Assembly (NCBI GenBank): GCA_903919715.1
Contig: CAIXJC010000015.1
Span: 62,001 to 126,000 of the forward strand
Direction of reading: 5' to 3'
DNA length: 64,000 nucleotides
From: an uncultured bacterium
GTDB lineage: Bacteria > Planctomycetota > Phycisphaerae > Phycisphaerales > SM1A02
Below the pieces are notes generated by a model. That model searched no databases. It was not told the DNA's origin and saw only the letters and a list, made by a program, of their open reading frames with translations. How positions within the stretch are numbered: position 1 is the stretch's first letter; each line of letters opens with the position of its first letter. Made by a program: the position numbers and the translations under genes. Below, piece by piece: positions 53,866 to 63,368 of this stretch.

Positions 53866-55200
53866 TTACAAGGCGAGTTTGGGTCGAACGATCATGCGGT
53901 GACCAATGTCCGACCGAAAGAAAGCGCCCGTGAAGCGAACTGAACCCGCCAACGCCGTGGCGTCCTTGCTTGCGTCCTCTAACCCGTCTCCGAGGCACGT
54001 TGCTCCGACCACACGACCTCCACTCGTCACAACTTTTCGAGGTTTTTCAAGCTTCGTTGCGCCTTGGAAGGTAAAACGGTCGGTTGCGCGATTGTGGGAA
54101 TCGATGGGGATGATTCCAGTGATCTCATGGCCCTTTTGGGTTGCTGCGGGGTAACCCTCGCTGCACACCACCACGCAACACGCAGTCCGTGGGTCGAATC
54201 CAAATTCGGCATCAGCGAGCCGGCCAGTTGCAGTCAGCCAAAGCGTCTTCAGCAGGTCACCTTGAAAACGAGCCATCAAGACCTGAGTCTCGGGGTCGCC
54301 GAATCGACAATTGAATTCAAGCACCTTCGGACCGGCATGGGTCAACATGAGTCCTGCAAAGAGCACGCCGCGGAATTCGATCCCTTGGCGACGAAGTCCG
54401 TCAACAGCTGGGACGAAAACATCTCTCGCAATCGCTTGGAGGTCCGTGTCCGTCAAGAGCGGCGTTGGGCAGAATGCTCCCATGCCTCCAGTGTTGGCGC
54501 CAGTATCGCCTTCGCCGACCTGCTTGTGATCTTGGCAAGTGTCGAGCATCGTGATGGTCCGACCGTCAACGAGTGCGAGCACCGAAACTTCTTGACCTTC
54601 CAGTTTTTCTTCGATGACAACGGAGTTTCCAGCGTCACCAAATTCCTTTGATTCCATGCACTTTCGAACCGCGGCGATCGCTTCGTGTTTGTCTTTGCAA
54701 ACGGTGACGCCTTTGCCTGCGCACAGACCAGTTGCTTTTACGACGCACGGTTCGTCACGCTCTGTGACATATGCAAGCGCAGCTCCTAATGTTGTGCAGA
54801 CTCGACCTTCGGCGGTTGGAATCGATGTCTGGCGCATGACTGTCTTTGCGTATGCCTTGTCCCATTCCAATCGAGCTGCTGCACGAGTCGGGCCAAAGAT
54901 CGGCCGCTCGGGAGTTGCTAAGGCATCGACCATTCCCTCGGCAAGCGGACCCTCGGGACCGATGACGATGAAGCCGATCTTTTCCTGGGCAAGCCAGCGC
55001 TCAAGGTAGTACTTTCGCTTGAGTGAAAATTCTTCGGGGCATGCAGTGCCGAGCGCAAGCAACCCTGCGTTCGCATTCGAGTCAACCCAGAGTTTTCCAA
55101 GATGGGGAGATTGCGATAAACGCCACGCCAGTGCATGTTCGCGTCCCCCTGATCCAACGAGGAGAACATTGACTTTGGCGGGTAGTGGGAGGGAAGACAT
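53866..55200 (-). CDS. purD: Phosphoribosylamine-glycine ligase
   Basis: PurD joins phosphoribosylamine and glycine with ATP in step 2 of purine synthesis. The 444-residue product is complete: LLVGSGGREHALAWRL at the start, IGPEGPLAEGMVDAL, the ATP-grasp segment VVKATGLCAGKGVTVC, QDHKQVGEGDTGANTGGMGA and the metal-binding LEFNCRFGDPETQVLM. These are the family's order and spacing. The ATG at 55200 begins MSSLPLPAKVNV. ald lies 44 nt upstream on the same strand, so the two may share a transcript. Confidence 0.97.
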   Translation of the reverse strand: MSSLPLPAKVNVLLVGSGGREHALAWRLSQSPHLGKLWVDSNANAGLLALGTACPEEFSLKRKYYLERWLAQEKIGFIVIGPEGPLAEGMVDALATPERPIFGPTRAAARLEWDKAYAKTVMRQTSIPTAEGRVCTTLGAALAYVTERDEPCVVKATGLCAGKGVTVCKDKHEAIAAVRKCMESKEFGDAGNSVVIEEKLEGQEVSVLALVDGRTITMLDTCQDHKQVGEGDTGANTGGMGAFCPTPLLTDTDLQAIARDVFVPAVDGLRRQGIEFRGVLFAGLMLTHAGPKVLEFNCRFGDPETQVLMARFQGDLLKTLWLTATGRLADAEFGFDPRTACCVVVCSEGYPAATQKGHEITGIIPIDSHNRATDRFTFQGATKLEKPRKVVTSGGRVVGATCLGDGLEDASKDATALAGSVRFTGAFFRSDIGHRMIVRPKLAL

Positions 55201-55244
55201 CGTTATTTTCTTATGGCTTTCGTGTGAACTGTATTGAGAACATC

Positions 55245-56351
55245 TCAGGCGACGAGGGATTCGCAGTCAAGGTCATGTGCTTCGGCAACCGCCTTATTGA
55301 CCAAAGTCCCTCGAGTCATATTGATTGCATTGGCAAAGTGGGGATTCATTCGCGCTAATTGATCGGCGCCGAATTTCGCCAGTTTTAAAGTCCATGGCAT
55401 GGTTGCGTTCGTCAGTGCCTGCGTGGACGTTCGAGCGACAGCGCCTGGCATGTTTCCAACGCAATAATGAACGACACCGTCAACTGTGTAAACCGGATTT
55501 CGGTGTGTTGTGACCTTGGCAGTCTCAACGCAACCTCCTTGATCAATCGCCACGTCGACGATGACTGAGCCTGGGCGAATGTGGCGCAAGTCATCGCGCC
55601 GAATCAACTTTGGCGCTCGTGCACCTGGAACGAGCACTGCGCCGACAATCAAATCAGCCCAAGCGAGTCGCTCGCGAATTGCTTGTGGATCGCTGTAAAT
55701 AACACGAACATTGGCTGGCATGATTTCATCGAGGTAGCGCAAACGATCTAGGTTGATATCGACGATCACAACATCTGCTCCCAAGCCGGCAGCCATTCGC
55801 GCCGCGCATGTTCCAACAACGCCACCGCCAATCACAAAGACATTTCCTGGAGCGACTCCTGGGACACCGCCGAGTAGCACTCCAGATCCACCCCAGGGGC
55901 GCTCAAGATATTTCGCACCTTCTTGAACGGAGAGTTTTCCTGCGACTTCACTCATCGGCGTCAGGAGCGGCAAGTGTCCGAGATCGTCGGTCAAGGTTTC
56001 ATATGCGCATGCAATGCACTTCGATTCCAAGCAACCCATCGTCAACTCTTTGTCGGCGGCGAAGTGGAAATACGTAAAGAGAATTTGTTCAGCCGTGATC
56101 ATTCCAATCTCGGCGGTCTGCGGTTCTTTGACTTTCACAATCATCTGGGATCGACTCCAGACATCCGAAGCGCTCGAAACTATTTTTGCGCCAACTGCTG
56201 AATAAAGATCGTCGGGAAATCCACTGCCAATCCCTGCCCCAGATTGCACCAACACCGTGTGACCATCTCGCACGAGAAGCTCTGCACCGACGGGCCGCAT
56301 CCCAACTCGAAACTCATCCGTTTTGACTTCAGTGGGAACTCCAACGATCAT
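55245..56351 (-). CDS. ald: Alanine dehydrogenase
   Basis: Ald interconverts L-alanine and pyruvate plus ammonia with NAD. The 368-residue product has the family start MIVGVPTEVKTDEFRVGMRP, the substrate segment VKVKEPQTAE with the catalytic Lys, ACAYETLTD, the Rossmann motif VIGGGVVGTCAARMAAGLGA, and the catalytic His/Asp region in VDVAIDQGGCVET. Length matches. The ATG at 56351 has GGAG 9 nt upstream; an earlier start at 56414 adds 21 non-family residues. It is divergent from the exported protein at 56450. Confidence 0.96.
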   Translation of the reverse strand: MIVGVPTEVKTDEFRVGMRPVGAELLVRDGHTVLVQSGAGIGSGFPDDLYSAVGAKIVSSASDVWSRSQMIVKVKEPQTAEIGMITAEQILFTYFHFAADKELTMGCLESKCIACAYETLTDDLGHLPLLTPMSEVAGKLSVQEGAKYLERPWGGSGVLLGGVPGVAPGNVFVIGGGVVGTCAARMAAGLGADVVIVDINLDRLRYLDEIMPANVRVIYSDPQAIRERLAWADLIVGAVLVPGARAPKLIRRDDLRHIRPGSVIVDVAIDQGGCVETAKVTTHRNPVYTVDGVVHYCVGNMPGAVARTSTQALTNATMPWTLKLAKFGADQLARMNPHFANAINMTRGTLVNKAVAEAHDLDCESLVA

Positions 56352-56449
56352 TGACCGAATCTCCAGTAGTAGCGGGGTGTGGGGAAAGGCGAACCGCCAA
56401 GTGTAACGCAGCAACGGGCGATGACAGTCTGCTACCCTTGCCGATTCCT

Positions 56450-57922
56450 ATGCGCATGTATCTCTTACCTCGTCTTGGTCGCGTTCTGCTGTTTGTCATT
56501 GCCGTGTCGGCTTCGTCGAGTGCACGGGCCGAAAATGCCGAAGTCGTTGCGGCACTGAACAAGCCAATGAAAGATGTCGCACAGAAGGATCGAAGCGCTT
56601 CGACAATCTTTAACGCTTTTTTGAAGATGACCCCGCCTCCGATCGAATTTGGCGACGGTTTCAATCAAACGACGGTGTGGCAGAAAATGGATCGTTGGAG
56701 CGATGTCGCGAAGTGGGCTCAATCCAACCCAGGCATGGGAGAAGCGCTGATCGCATCTCAGTTTGCGACGATCTTGGGATTGCCGTATGGGACGAAAGGT
56801 TTGGATCCTGCATGGGTAAAGGCTGGCGCATCTATTTCATTCGGCGATGGCCCCAACGATGTACGAATGACGTGCAATTATTTTCGAGTGATCCGAGCCG
56901 TTGGCGCCTACGCCACAGCTGAGATGTACCGGCTTGGCGAAGCAGGAAAGTTTGACTCTGCCTTTGCAATTGGAATTGCGTATGCGCGCGTTTTGCGGCA
57001 AGTGTGCGAGCAAAACATGCTCGAGGAGAAATTGTTCGGCTTGGAGAACCTCGCCGAGAATCTCTCAATTCACCGTGATTTCATGTGGGTCTATCTCGAT
57101 CGCCTCCCCGTTGGGGTGATGCAGCAAATTGCGCTGAAGGAGTACATCTTCCTCAAGCCATCTGACAACGAAAAACTTCGTCGTCTGCAGATGCCTGAAG
57201 GAGATCGGATCATTGTCGCGGCGGTACTGAAAGAGGCGTTGGCCGCATCTGACAGCGGCGGTGCAGTCAATCCAGAACAATTCGCACGCGTCATTGGATC
57301 GCAAGAGTCTCTTGATGGCCCTCTCCAATCTTTCAACACGCAAGAGATGTGGCGGCGAATCGCTGTGATTCACGGATCGTTGGAAGCAAGTAATGACAAG
57401 TTAGAAAATGTCTACGACGATTGGTGGCGTCGTTGGAAACTTCCACCGTCTTCGCCAGTTCAGAAGATGGCGACGGAGTTGTCGCGCACGAATCCAATCA
57501 AGTATGGCGTTGTAGTGGCGATGGTGCGCGATCTCGCAAGAGCATTTGCATGGCGCGATGCGGTGATTTCTGAAGTCAACGGAACGATTATGTCGGCGGG
57601 GCTCTGCGGGTATTACCGCGATTTCAAGAACAGTTGGCCGAAGGACCGTGAGCGTGCATACGCCGTCTATTTCCAGAGGCGATTCGATTTCGATCCGTAT
57701 GACAAAAAAGCGGGGCATCTGAGGTATCGCGCATTGTCGGCACGGCAGGCTGTTGACACGCCACTGGGACGAGTCTGGGCAACTGGCTGCATGGTGTGGG
57801 CCGTCGGAGCGAATCATGAAGATGACAACGCCGCAACACATTCCACCGATGGATCGGTTGGCGACTTAGTCATCTGGCCACCAGTACGCGCACTCGCACG
57901 CCAGGAAGGTTTACTGAAATGA
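56450..57922 (+). CDS. Exported protein of unknown function
   Basis: The 490-residue product has a signal peptide (LPRLGRVLLFVIAVSASSSA, cleavage near ARA-E). The mature part is mostly helical. Stretches such as TMNYFRVI-like (MTCNYFRVIRAVGAYATAEM) and NPIKYGVVVAMVRDLARAFA suggest a conserved fold, and the C-terminus reads GDLVIWPPVRALARQEGLLK. There is no recognised domain and no membrane segment beyond the signal. An internal ATG two codons later (56456) is also possible. The stop overlaps the trxB start (ATGA), so the genes are coupled, but this does not indicate a functional link. Confidence 0.75.
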   Translation: MRMYLLPRLGRVLLFVIAVSASSSARAENAEVVAALNKPMKDVAQKDRSASTIFNAFLKMTPPPIEFGDGFNQTTVWQKMDRWSDVAKWAQSNPGMGEALIASQFATILGLPYGTKGLDPAWVKAGASISFGDGPNDVRMTCNYFRVIRAVGAYATAEMYRLGEAGKFDSAFAIGIAYARVLRQVCEQNMLEEKLFGLENLAENLSIHRDFMWVYLDRLPVGVMQQIALKEYIFLKPSDNEKLRRLQMPEGDRIIVAAVLKEALAASDSGGAVNPEQFARVIGSQESLDGPLQSFNTQEMWRRIAVIHGSLEASNDKLENVYDDWWRRWKLPPSSPVQKMATELSRTNPIKYGVVVAMVRDLARAFAWRDAVISEVNGTIMSAGLCGYYRDFKNSWPKDRERAYAVYFQRRFDFDPYDKKAGHLRYRALSARQAVDTPLGRVWATGCMVWAVGANHEDDNAATHSTDGSVGDLVIWPPVRALARQEGLLK

Positions 57923-58902
57923 CAGGTCAAGATGGCATCGAACGAGTTGTGATCATTGGCTCGGGACCAGCTGGTTGGACCGCTGCGATTTATGCCGCGC
58001 GGGCAAATCTCTCCCCACTCTGCGTGATCGGAGTTCCCAGAGCTGACCCCGCACCCGTTTTGCCGGGTGGTCAATTGATGCTGACGACCGAGGTCGAGAA
58101 TTACCCTGGTTTTCCAGACGGCGTGACGGGACCAGAACTGATGGAGCATTTTCGCAAGCAGGCGGAGCGCTTTGGAACGCGCATCTGCGAAGACGATGTT
58201 GCCGAGTGCAATTTTCATGTACGTCCATTTGAACTGAAGTTGGCGAGCGGGAAGACGATCCTTGCGCACAGCGTCATCATCGCAACCGGAGCGGTCGCGA
58301 ATTGGGTTGGAGCGCCCAATGAACTTCGCCTTGCGCAAATCGGCGGTGGCGTCAGCGCTTGCGCGGTGTGCGATGGCGCGCTGCCTGTGTATCGCGGCAA
58401 AGAACTCGCGGTCATTGGTGGTGGCGATACAGCACTCGAAGAAGCCACATATCTGACAAAATTTGCGTCAAAAGTGCACGTCATTCACCGGCGAGATTCT
58501 TTCCGAGCATCCATGGTGATGCAAGACCGACTTTTGTCAAAGCCCAATGTCGTCGTCGTTTGGAACAAGAAACTTGTGAATGTCGTTGGATCCGAGCGCA
58601 TCGAAGCAGTTGAATTGGAAGACACCAACACAGGCGAGCGGTCGACGATTCCGGTGAGTGGTCTCTTCATAGCGATCGGTCATTCGCCCGCAACTGATTT
58701 CCTTCGCTCATCTGGCATTGCGCTCGATGGAAAAGGATATATCGCGCTCGAAACACGTTCGTGCGCCACCAATTTCCAAGGCGTCTTTGCTGCAGGCGAT
58801 GTTGCGGATGCGCAGTATCGCCAAGCGATCACTGCAGCAGGTATGGGGTGTCAAGCTGCGCTTGAATGCGAGCGATGGCTCGGGGCGCAAGGCATTCACT
58901 GA
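57919..58902 (+). CDS. trxB: Thioredoxin reductase
   Basis: TrxB reduces thioredoxin with NADPH via FAD and a Cys pair. The 327-residue product has the FAD-binding GSGPAGWTAAIYAARA (residues 14-29), GGQLMLTTEVENYPGFP, the redox motif CAVC in SACAVCDGALP (standard is CATC), the NADPH motif VIGGGDTALEEATYLT followed by VIHRRDSFRAS, and the C-terminal FAD segment GVFAAGDVADAQYRQAITAA. The Val between the cysteines also occurs in other homologues. The start overlaps the upstream stop (ATGA). A bidirectional terminator follows. Confidence 0.95.
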   Translation: MTGQDGIERVVIIGSGPAGWTAAIYAARANLSPLCVIGVPRADPAPVLPGGQLMLTTEVENYPGFPDGVTGPELMEHFRKQAERFGTRICEDDVAECNFHVRPFELKLASGKTILAHSVIIATGAVANWVGAPNELRLAQIGGGVSACAVCDGALPVYRGKELAVIGGGDTALEEATYLTKFASKVHVIHRRDSFRASMVMQDRLLSKPNVVVVWNKKLVNVVGSERIEAVELEDTNTGERSTIPVSGLFIAIGHSPATDFLRSSGIALDGKGYIALETRSCATNFQGVFAAGDVADAQYRQAITAAGMGCQAALECERWLGAQGIH

Positions 58903-58920
58903 CCAGATTAGGATAAGAAA

Positions 58921-58955
58921 TTTTTGGGCTTGGCCTTTGGTCCAAGTTCCAAAAA
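58921..58955. terminator. Bidirectional terminator between trxB and aspS
   Basis: TTTTTGG-G-CTTGG pairs with CCAAG-TT-CCAAAAA around an 8-nt loop. It ends in a T run on either strand and lies in the convergent gap, so it can stop both transcripts. Confidence 0.75.
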
Positions 58956-58968
58956 CGAATCCTGACGA

Positions 58969-60762
58969 TTATGCCGGCGTTGCAGTGCTCTTGACGCTCA
59001 GTTCACGCAATTGATCATCGCTGATTGGACTCGGTGCTTCGATCATGAGATCGCCGCCAGATTGAGTCTTCGGAAATGCAATCACATCGCGAATATTGTC
59101 AGTGCCGACGACGTGCATCACAAGGCGATCAAGGCCAAACGCAATTCCGCCGTGGGGCGGTGCTCCATGGCGAAGTGCTGAAAGCAAGAATCCAAACTTC
59201 GCCTGTGCTTCGTCATTCGAAAGTCCAATGAGATTGAATACTCGCTGCTGCACATCCATGCGGTGCATGCGGATCGATCCTCCAGCAATCTCGCTCCCGT
59301 TGAGAACCAAGTCATAGCCTGCGGAGAGGCATGCGCCTGGGTCGCTTTCGAGAATGCCGAATTGATCAGGATTTGGACTCGTAAATGGATGATGGAGTGC
59401 GACCCATCGCTTGCCATCATCATCCCATTCGAACATCGGGAAGTCGATCACCCAGAGGAAATTCCACTTGCCTTCTGGGATGAGTTTCAAATCGTTGGCA
59501 ATGCGCAGTCGAAGTTCGCCCATCGTCTTCGTCGCAATATCCCAAGAATCTGCGGCGAAGAGCACGGCATCGCCGACTTCAAGACCGAGTCGCGCCTTCA
59601 GTTCTTCGGCAATTGGAGCAATGAATTTAGCGATTCCTGATTCGAACCCAGCCGCGGTGTACTTGACGACTGGGACGCCACCTGCACGAAATGTTTTGAC
59701 CCACTCGCTGTAGCCGTCGGTCATTTTGCGGGTGAGTTTGTCAGCGCCGCCCGGAATCTTGAGACATTTCACAACGCCAGTTTTTCCAGTTGGACTTCGT
59801 TTGGCGAGCGCTTGTTGAAAGACACCGAAGTCGCATTTCGCTGCGAGATCTGAGATGTCCTGAATGAAGAGATCAAATCGCGTATCGGGACGGTCGATTC
59901 CGTATTTCTCCATCGCATCGATCCATGTGATGCGCGGAAGGGTTCCGACGTCGTATGAAAACAATTCAGTCCAAAGACCCGCGACAAAGCCACTCATCAT
60001 GTCCATGATGTCAGAGCGTTCCACGAAACTCATCTCAAGATCGATCTGACTAAATTCAGCTTGGCGATCGGCACGAGGATCTTCATCTCGCAGACATCGG
60101 CAAATCTGCAGATAGCGATCGCAGCCCGCAACCATCAGAATCTGCTTGAAAAGCTGCGGACTTTGCGGAAGGGCGTACCACTGTCCAGGGTGAAGTCTGC
60201 TTGGTACCACGAAGTCGCGTGCGCCTTCTGGGGTGCTCTTGATCAAGAGCGGCGTTTCAATTTCGAGAAAGCGATGTTGTGCGAAATAGTCGCGGGTAAA
60301 TTTTGTGATGCGAGAGCGAGTCTTCAAAATGCTCTGCATTCGAGGACGTCGCAAGTCGATGTATCGATACTTCAGTCTGGTTTCTTCATTGATCTTGTCG
60401 GCATCGTGCTCGTCGGGAAGAATGGGAGGCGCTTCAGCTTTGTTGAAGATCTCAATTTCTTCCGCAACCAACTCCACTTCGCCACTTGCCAACTTCGGAT
60501 TCGCTCCACCGGTGCGGATGCGAACTGTGCCGCGAACACCAATCACATCTTCGCGGCGTAATCCGCGGGCACTCTCGATCAGCGCCGCTGCGCTCGATTC
60601 AATCCCAAAGACGACTTGGGCCAAGCCTTCCTTATCGCGAAGGTCGACGAAGAAAAGCCCTTTGCCTTGTTCTCGGTATGTATTGATCCAGCCGCAAAGC
60701 GTGACTGTTTGTCCTGCGTGGGATGGTCGAAGTTCGCCACAATATTGGGTTCGTTTAAGCAT
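58969..60762 (-). CDS. aspS: Aspartyl-tRNA synthetase
   Basis: AspRS charges tRNA-Asp. The 597-residue product has the bacterial layout: OB-fold anticodon domain (about 15-105; GWINTYREQGKGLFFVDLRD), class II motifs (motif 1 in FLEIETPLL, motif 2 in RCLRDEDPRADRQAEFSQID, motif 3 in GIAFGLDRLVM), QSPQLFKQILMVAG and a GAD insertion domain (about 300-420). The ATG at 60762 gives the standard start MLKRTQYCGELR; an open start at 60810 adds 16 residues. It is divergent from lpxB by 73 nt. Confidence 0.97.
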   Translation of the reverse strand: MLKRTQYCGELRPSHAGQTVTLCGWINTYREQGKGLFFVDLRDKEGLAQVVFGIESSAAALIESARGLRREDVIGVRGTVRIRTGGANPKLASGEVELVAEEIEIFNKAEAPPILPDEHDADKINEETRLKYRYIDLRRPRMQSILKTRSRITKFTRDYFAQHRFLEIETPLLIKSTPEGARDFVVPSRLHPGQWYALPQSPQLFKQILMVAGCDRYLQICRCLRDEDPRADRQAEFSQIDLEMSFVERSDIMDMMSGFVAGLWTELFSYDVGTLPRITWIDAMEKYGIDRPDTRFDLFIQDISDLAAKCDFGVFQQALAKRSPTGKTGVVKCLKIPGGADKLTRKMTDGYSEWVKTFRAGGVPVVKYTAAGFESGIAKFIAPIAEELKARLGLEVGDAVLFAADSWDIATKTMGELRLRIANDLKLIPEGKWNFLWVIDFPMFEWDDDGKRWVALHHPFTSPNPDQFGILESDPGACLSAGYDLVLNGSEIAGGSIRMHRMDVQQRVFNLIGLSNDEAQAKFGFLLSALRHGAPPHGGIAFGLDRLVMHVVGTDNIRDVIAFPKTQSGGDLMIEAPSPISDDQLRELSVKSTATPA

Positions 60763-60835
60763 GTTGTAAGTCCGATTTCCGTCGGGGCGGGAATGGTAGC
60801 GAGACGGCAAATCATTGCGCTGTTAGGCTTCGTCC

Positions 60836-61993
60836 GTGGCAGCGACTGCGCCGATCATTCTCTTCACTGCGTTCGAACCCTCCGGGGATGCGCACGCAGC
60901 ACCCGTCATTCGCGCACTTCGCCGATTGAACCCAGAGCTGCGAATTGTTGCATGGGGAGGTCGACGTATGGAAGCCGCTGGCGCCGAAATGATGGGGCGC
61001 ACTGCCGACGATGGAACGATGGGAATTCCAGCGCTCGACAAGATCTTGGCGATTCGTAAAGTCGCTGGCGAAATCGATCGATGGGCAGCGATCAATCAAG
61101 TCGCTGTTCATGTGCCCGTCGATTCACCGGCCGCAAATTTTCCTATGTGCAAGCGCATGAAAAAGCGTGGGGCGCGTGTTGTCCATCTTGTGGCGCCACA
61201 AATGTGGGCCTGGGGACGTTGGAGGATTCATAAACTTCGTCGGCTGACGGATCATGTGATTTGCCTCTTGCCCTTCGAAGAAGCATGGTTTCGAGCACAT
61301 GGTGTTGATGCGACTTTCGTTGGCCATCCAGTACTCAATGATTCACACGAGCTTTCGCCGAGTTCGAGTGATTGGCGAGAGCCCGTTGGCGGATCTCCCA
61401 AAGTGCTGCTTCTGCCAGGGTCGAGGTCGATCGAAGTTGACCGCAACGGGGCTCTCTTGCTTGAAATACTCAGGGCGATTCGGCGAGAATTCCCGCAGGC
61501 AACGGCTGTTGTTGCAGCAGCGAGTCCGGTGGTGGAGCGTCGTTTTACAGCGATCGCTGGTGCGCTTCCGGCAGGAACGGCTTTGATGACGAATGTGATT
61601 GATCAGGCGGCTGCGTGGTGCGATTTCGCCGTCGCAGTTTCTGGGACGGTGACTTTGGATCTGACTCGCGCGCGTAAGCCAGTGATCGGGGTGTACCGCG
61701 CAGGAGCACTGGCATGTCTTGGAGCACGAATCATGCTGAAGGCGCCGTATCGCCTCTTGCCAAACATCCTTGCTGGGCGTGAGTTAGTGCCCGAGTTCGT
61801 CCCATGGTCTGGTCCATCGGCACCAATTATCGAAGTAGCGGTCCGCATGGCAGGCGATACGAAGTGGCGAGCCGAGATCTCCCGAGGACTTGATGAAGTT
61901 GCAATGACCTTCGCGGGTCATGATCCAGGGTTGGAATCCGCACGCGTGATCTTGCAAGTCTGCGGCATTTCATCGGTCGAGTCCGCCAACTGA
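60836..61993 (+). CDS. lpxB: Lipid-A-disaccharide synthase
   Basis: LpxB joins UDP-2,3-diacylglucosamine and lipid X in lipid A synthesis at the inner membrane. The 385-residue product follows the family: FTAFEPSGDAHAAPVIRAL (family: AGE.SGD.HGA), GGRRMEAAGAEMM, VDSPAANFPM, LVAPQMWAWGRWRI, LLPFEEAWFRAHGVDATFVG then HPVLND, and AVSGTVTLDLTRARKPVIGV. The start is GTG at 60836. The gene shows that the organism makes lipid A. The first motif has Phe-Glu-Pro where Gly-Glu-Ala is usual, a mild divergence. Confidence 0.92.
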   Translation: MAATAPIILFTAFEPSGDAHAAPVIRALRRLNPELRIVAWGGRRMEAAGAEMMGRTADDGTMGIPALDKILAIRKVAGEIDRWAAINQVAVHVPVDSPAANFPMCKRMKKRGARVVHLVAPQMWAWGRWRIHKLRRLTDHVICLLPFEEAWFRAHGVDATFVGHPVLNDSHELSPSSSDWREPVGGSPKVLLLPGSRSIEVDRNGALLLEILRAIRREFPQATAVVAAASPVVERRFTAIAGALPAGTALMTNVIDQAAAWCDFAVAVSGTVTLDLTRARKPVIGVYRAGALACLGARIMLKAPYRLLPNILAGRELVPEFVPWSGPSAPIIEVAVRMAGDTKWRAEISRGLDEVAMTFAGHDPGLESARVILQVCGISSVESAN

Positions 61994-62000
61994 GTCCGAA

Positions 62001-62039
62001 ATCCCGCTAACCTTGCGCAAACAAAATCCCAAGCGGGAT
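62001..62039. promoter_or_regulatory. Inverted repeat upstream of livK
   Basis: ATCCCGCT and AGCGGGAT (8-bp arms) flank 23 nt in the 81-nt gap between lpxB and livK. There is no T run, so an operator or leader structure for the transporter operon is more likely than a terminator. Confidence 0.5.
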
Positions 62040-62074
62040 CATGGACGGTCATCTTTAACTTGGAGAAATTACAA

Positions 62075-63292
62075 ATGAAACATTCTTCGATCATGCTTTC
62101 GTTCTGTGCTGCGGGCTCACTTTTTCTTGCGGGCGCACAAAGTGCGAAAGTGGCAACTCCAGCACCAGCTGGGACACTCCGTCTCATTTCAAGTTTGCCT
62201 CGCACGGGAAGTGCGAATGCTCAAACGAACACGATGGTGAATGGCATTAAGTTGGCGATCGACGAGGTCGGCGGTCAAGTTGATGGATGGAAAATCGAAT
62301 ATCAGGACATGGACGATGCAAGTCCGCAGCGAGGTAATTGGGATCCAGCCGTCGAAGCACAGAATGCAAACGCAGCAGTCAAGGATGACGAGTGTGTGGC
62401 GTATATCGGCACATTCAATTCGGGTGCGGCGAAGGTGGCGATTCCGATTCTGAATCGTGCGGGGCTTGTCATGGTGAGCCCTGCGAATACATATCCAGGA
62501 TTAACGAAGGCTGGATTCGGCGAAGCGAATGAACCGTTGGTCTATCGACCTTCTGGAAAGATCAATTATTTCCGAGTTGTTCCAACCGATGATTTGCAGG
62601 GAGTCGAAGCCGCAAATTGGGCGCAATTTCTCAAGGCCCGCAAAGTTTTTATCCTCAACGACCGCGAGCTCTACGGCAAGGGAATCGCAGATGTTTTTCG
62701 AAAGCAGGCGGAAAAACTTGGTCTTGAAGTCGTTGGATTTGAAGGAATTGATTCGAAGGCCGCGAATTATCGTTCACTCGCCACGAAAGTGAAGGCGACG
62801 AGCCCAGACTTGGTTTATTTCGGTGGAACGACTCAGAGCAATGCTGGACAAGTTGCCAAAGACTTGAGGTCCGGCGGGTACGAAGGAATGTTCATGGTTC
62901 CAGATGGTTGCTTTGAGCAGGCGTTTATTGAAGCTGCGGGTGCAGCGAATCTCAATGACAAAACATTCGTGACGTTCGGAGGTCTTCCTGCGGAGCAAAT
63001 GACAGGCAAGGGAGCTGCGTTCTGTACGGCATACCGAGCAAAGTACGACGCAGATCCTGAGGCGTATGCGTCATATGGATACGAAGCTGCCCGAGTGGTC
63101 TTGCAGGCGATCGCAAATGCGAAGACAAAGGATCGCGCAGGGGTTCTTGCAGCGGTCTCTGCGACGAAGGATTTCGACGGCGTTCTCGGCAAGTGGAGCT
63201 TTGATGCCAATGGCGATACATCGAGCCGAGTGATGAGTGGACAGACCGTGCATGAAGGTAATTTTAAATTCGTCAAAGTTCTTGGGAACTGA
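62075..63292 (+). CDS. Branched-chain amino acid-type ABC transporter substrate-binding protein
   Basis: This periplasmic binding protein of the LivK/LivJ class captures the substrate for the permease encoded next. The 405-residue product has a signal peptide (SIMLSFCAAGSLFLAGAQSA), then LRLISSLPRTGSANAQTNTM and VNGIKLAIDEVGG, the usual ligand-site region, YIGTFNSGAAKVAIPILNRA, and FRVVPTDDLQGVEAANWAQF. The type I periplasmic fold (Peripla_BP_6) is likely complete. GGAG lies 9 nt before the ATG at 62075. The ligand could be a branched-chain amino acid, urea or another amide; it is not clear from sequence. Confidence 0.9.
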   Translation: MKHSSIMLSFCAAGSLFLAGAQSAKVATPAPAGTLRLISSLPRTGSANAQTNTMVNGIKLAIDEVGGQVDGWKIEYQDMDDASPQRGNWDPAVEAQNANAAVKDDECVAYIGTFNSGAAKVAIPILNRAGLVMVSPANTYPGLTKAGFGEANEPLVYRPSGKINYFRVVPTDDLQGVEAANWAQFLKARKVFILNDRELYGKGIADVFRKQAEKLGLEVVGFEGIDSKAANYRSLATKVKATSPDLVYFGGTTQSNAGQVAKDLRSGGYEGMFMVPDGCFEQAFIEAAGAANLNDKTFVTFGGLPAEQMTGKGAAFCTAYRAKYDADPEAYASYGYEAARVVLQAIANAKTKDRAGVLAAVSATKDFDGVLGKWSFDANGDTSSRVMSGQTVHEGNFKFVKVLGN

Positions 63293-63368
63293 ATTCCTTT
63301 TACTGCAATTCACTTCAAAGAGTGCCGACGATTCAAGATCGAATGCTTTTTACTAATGCTTGAACCAA

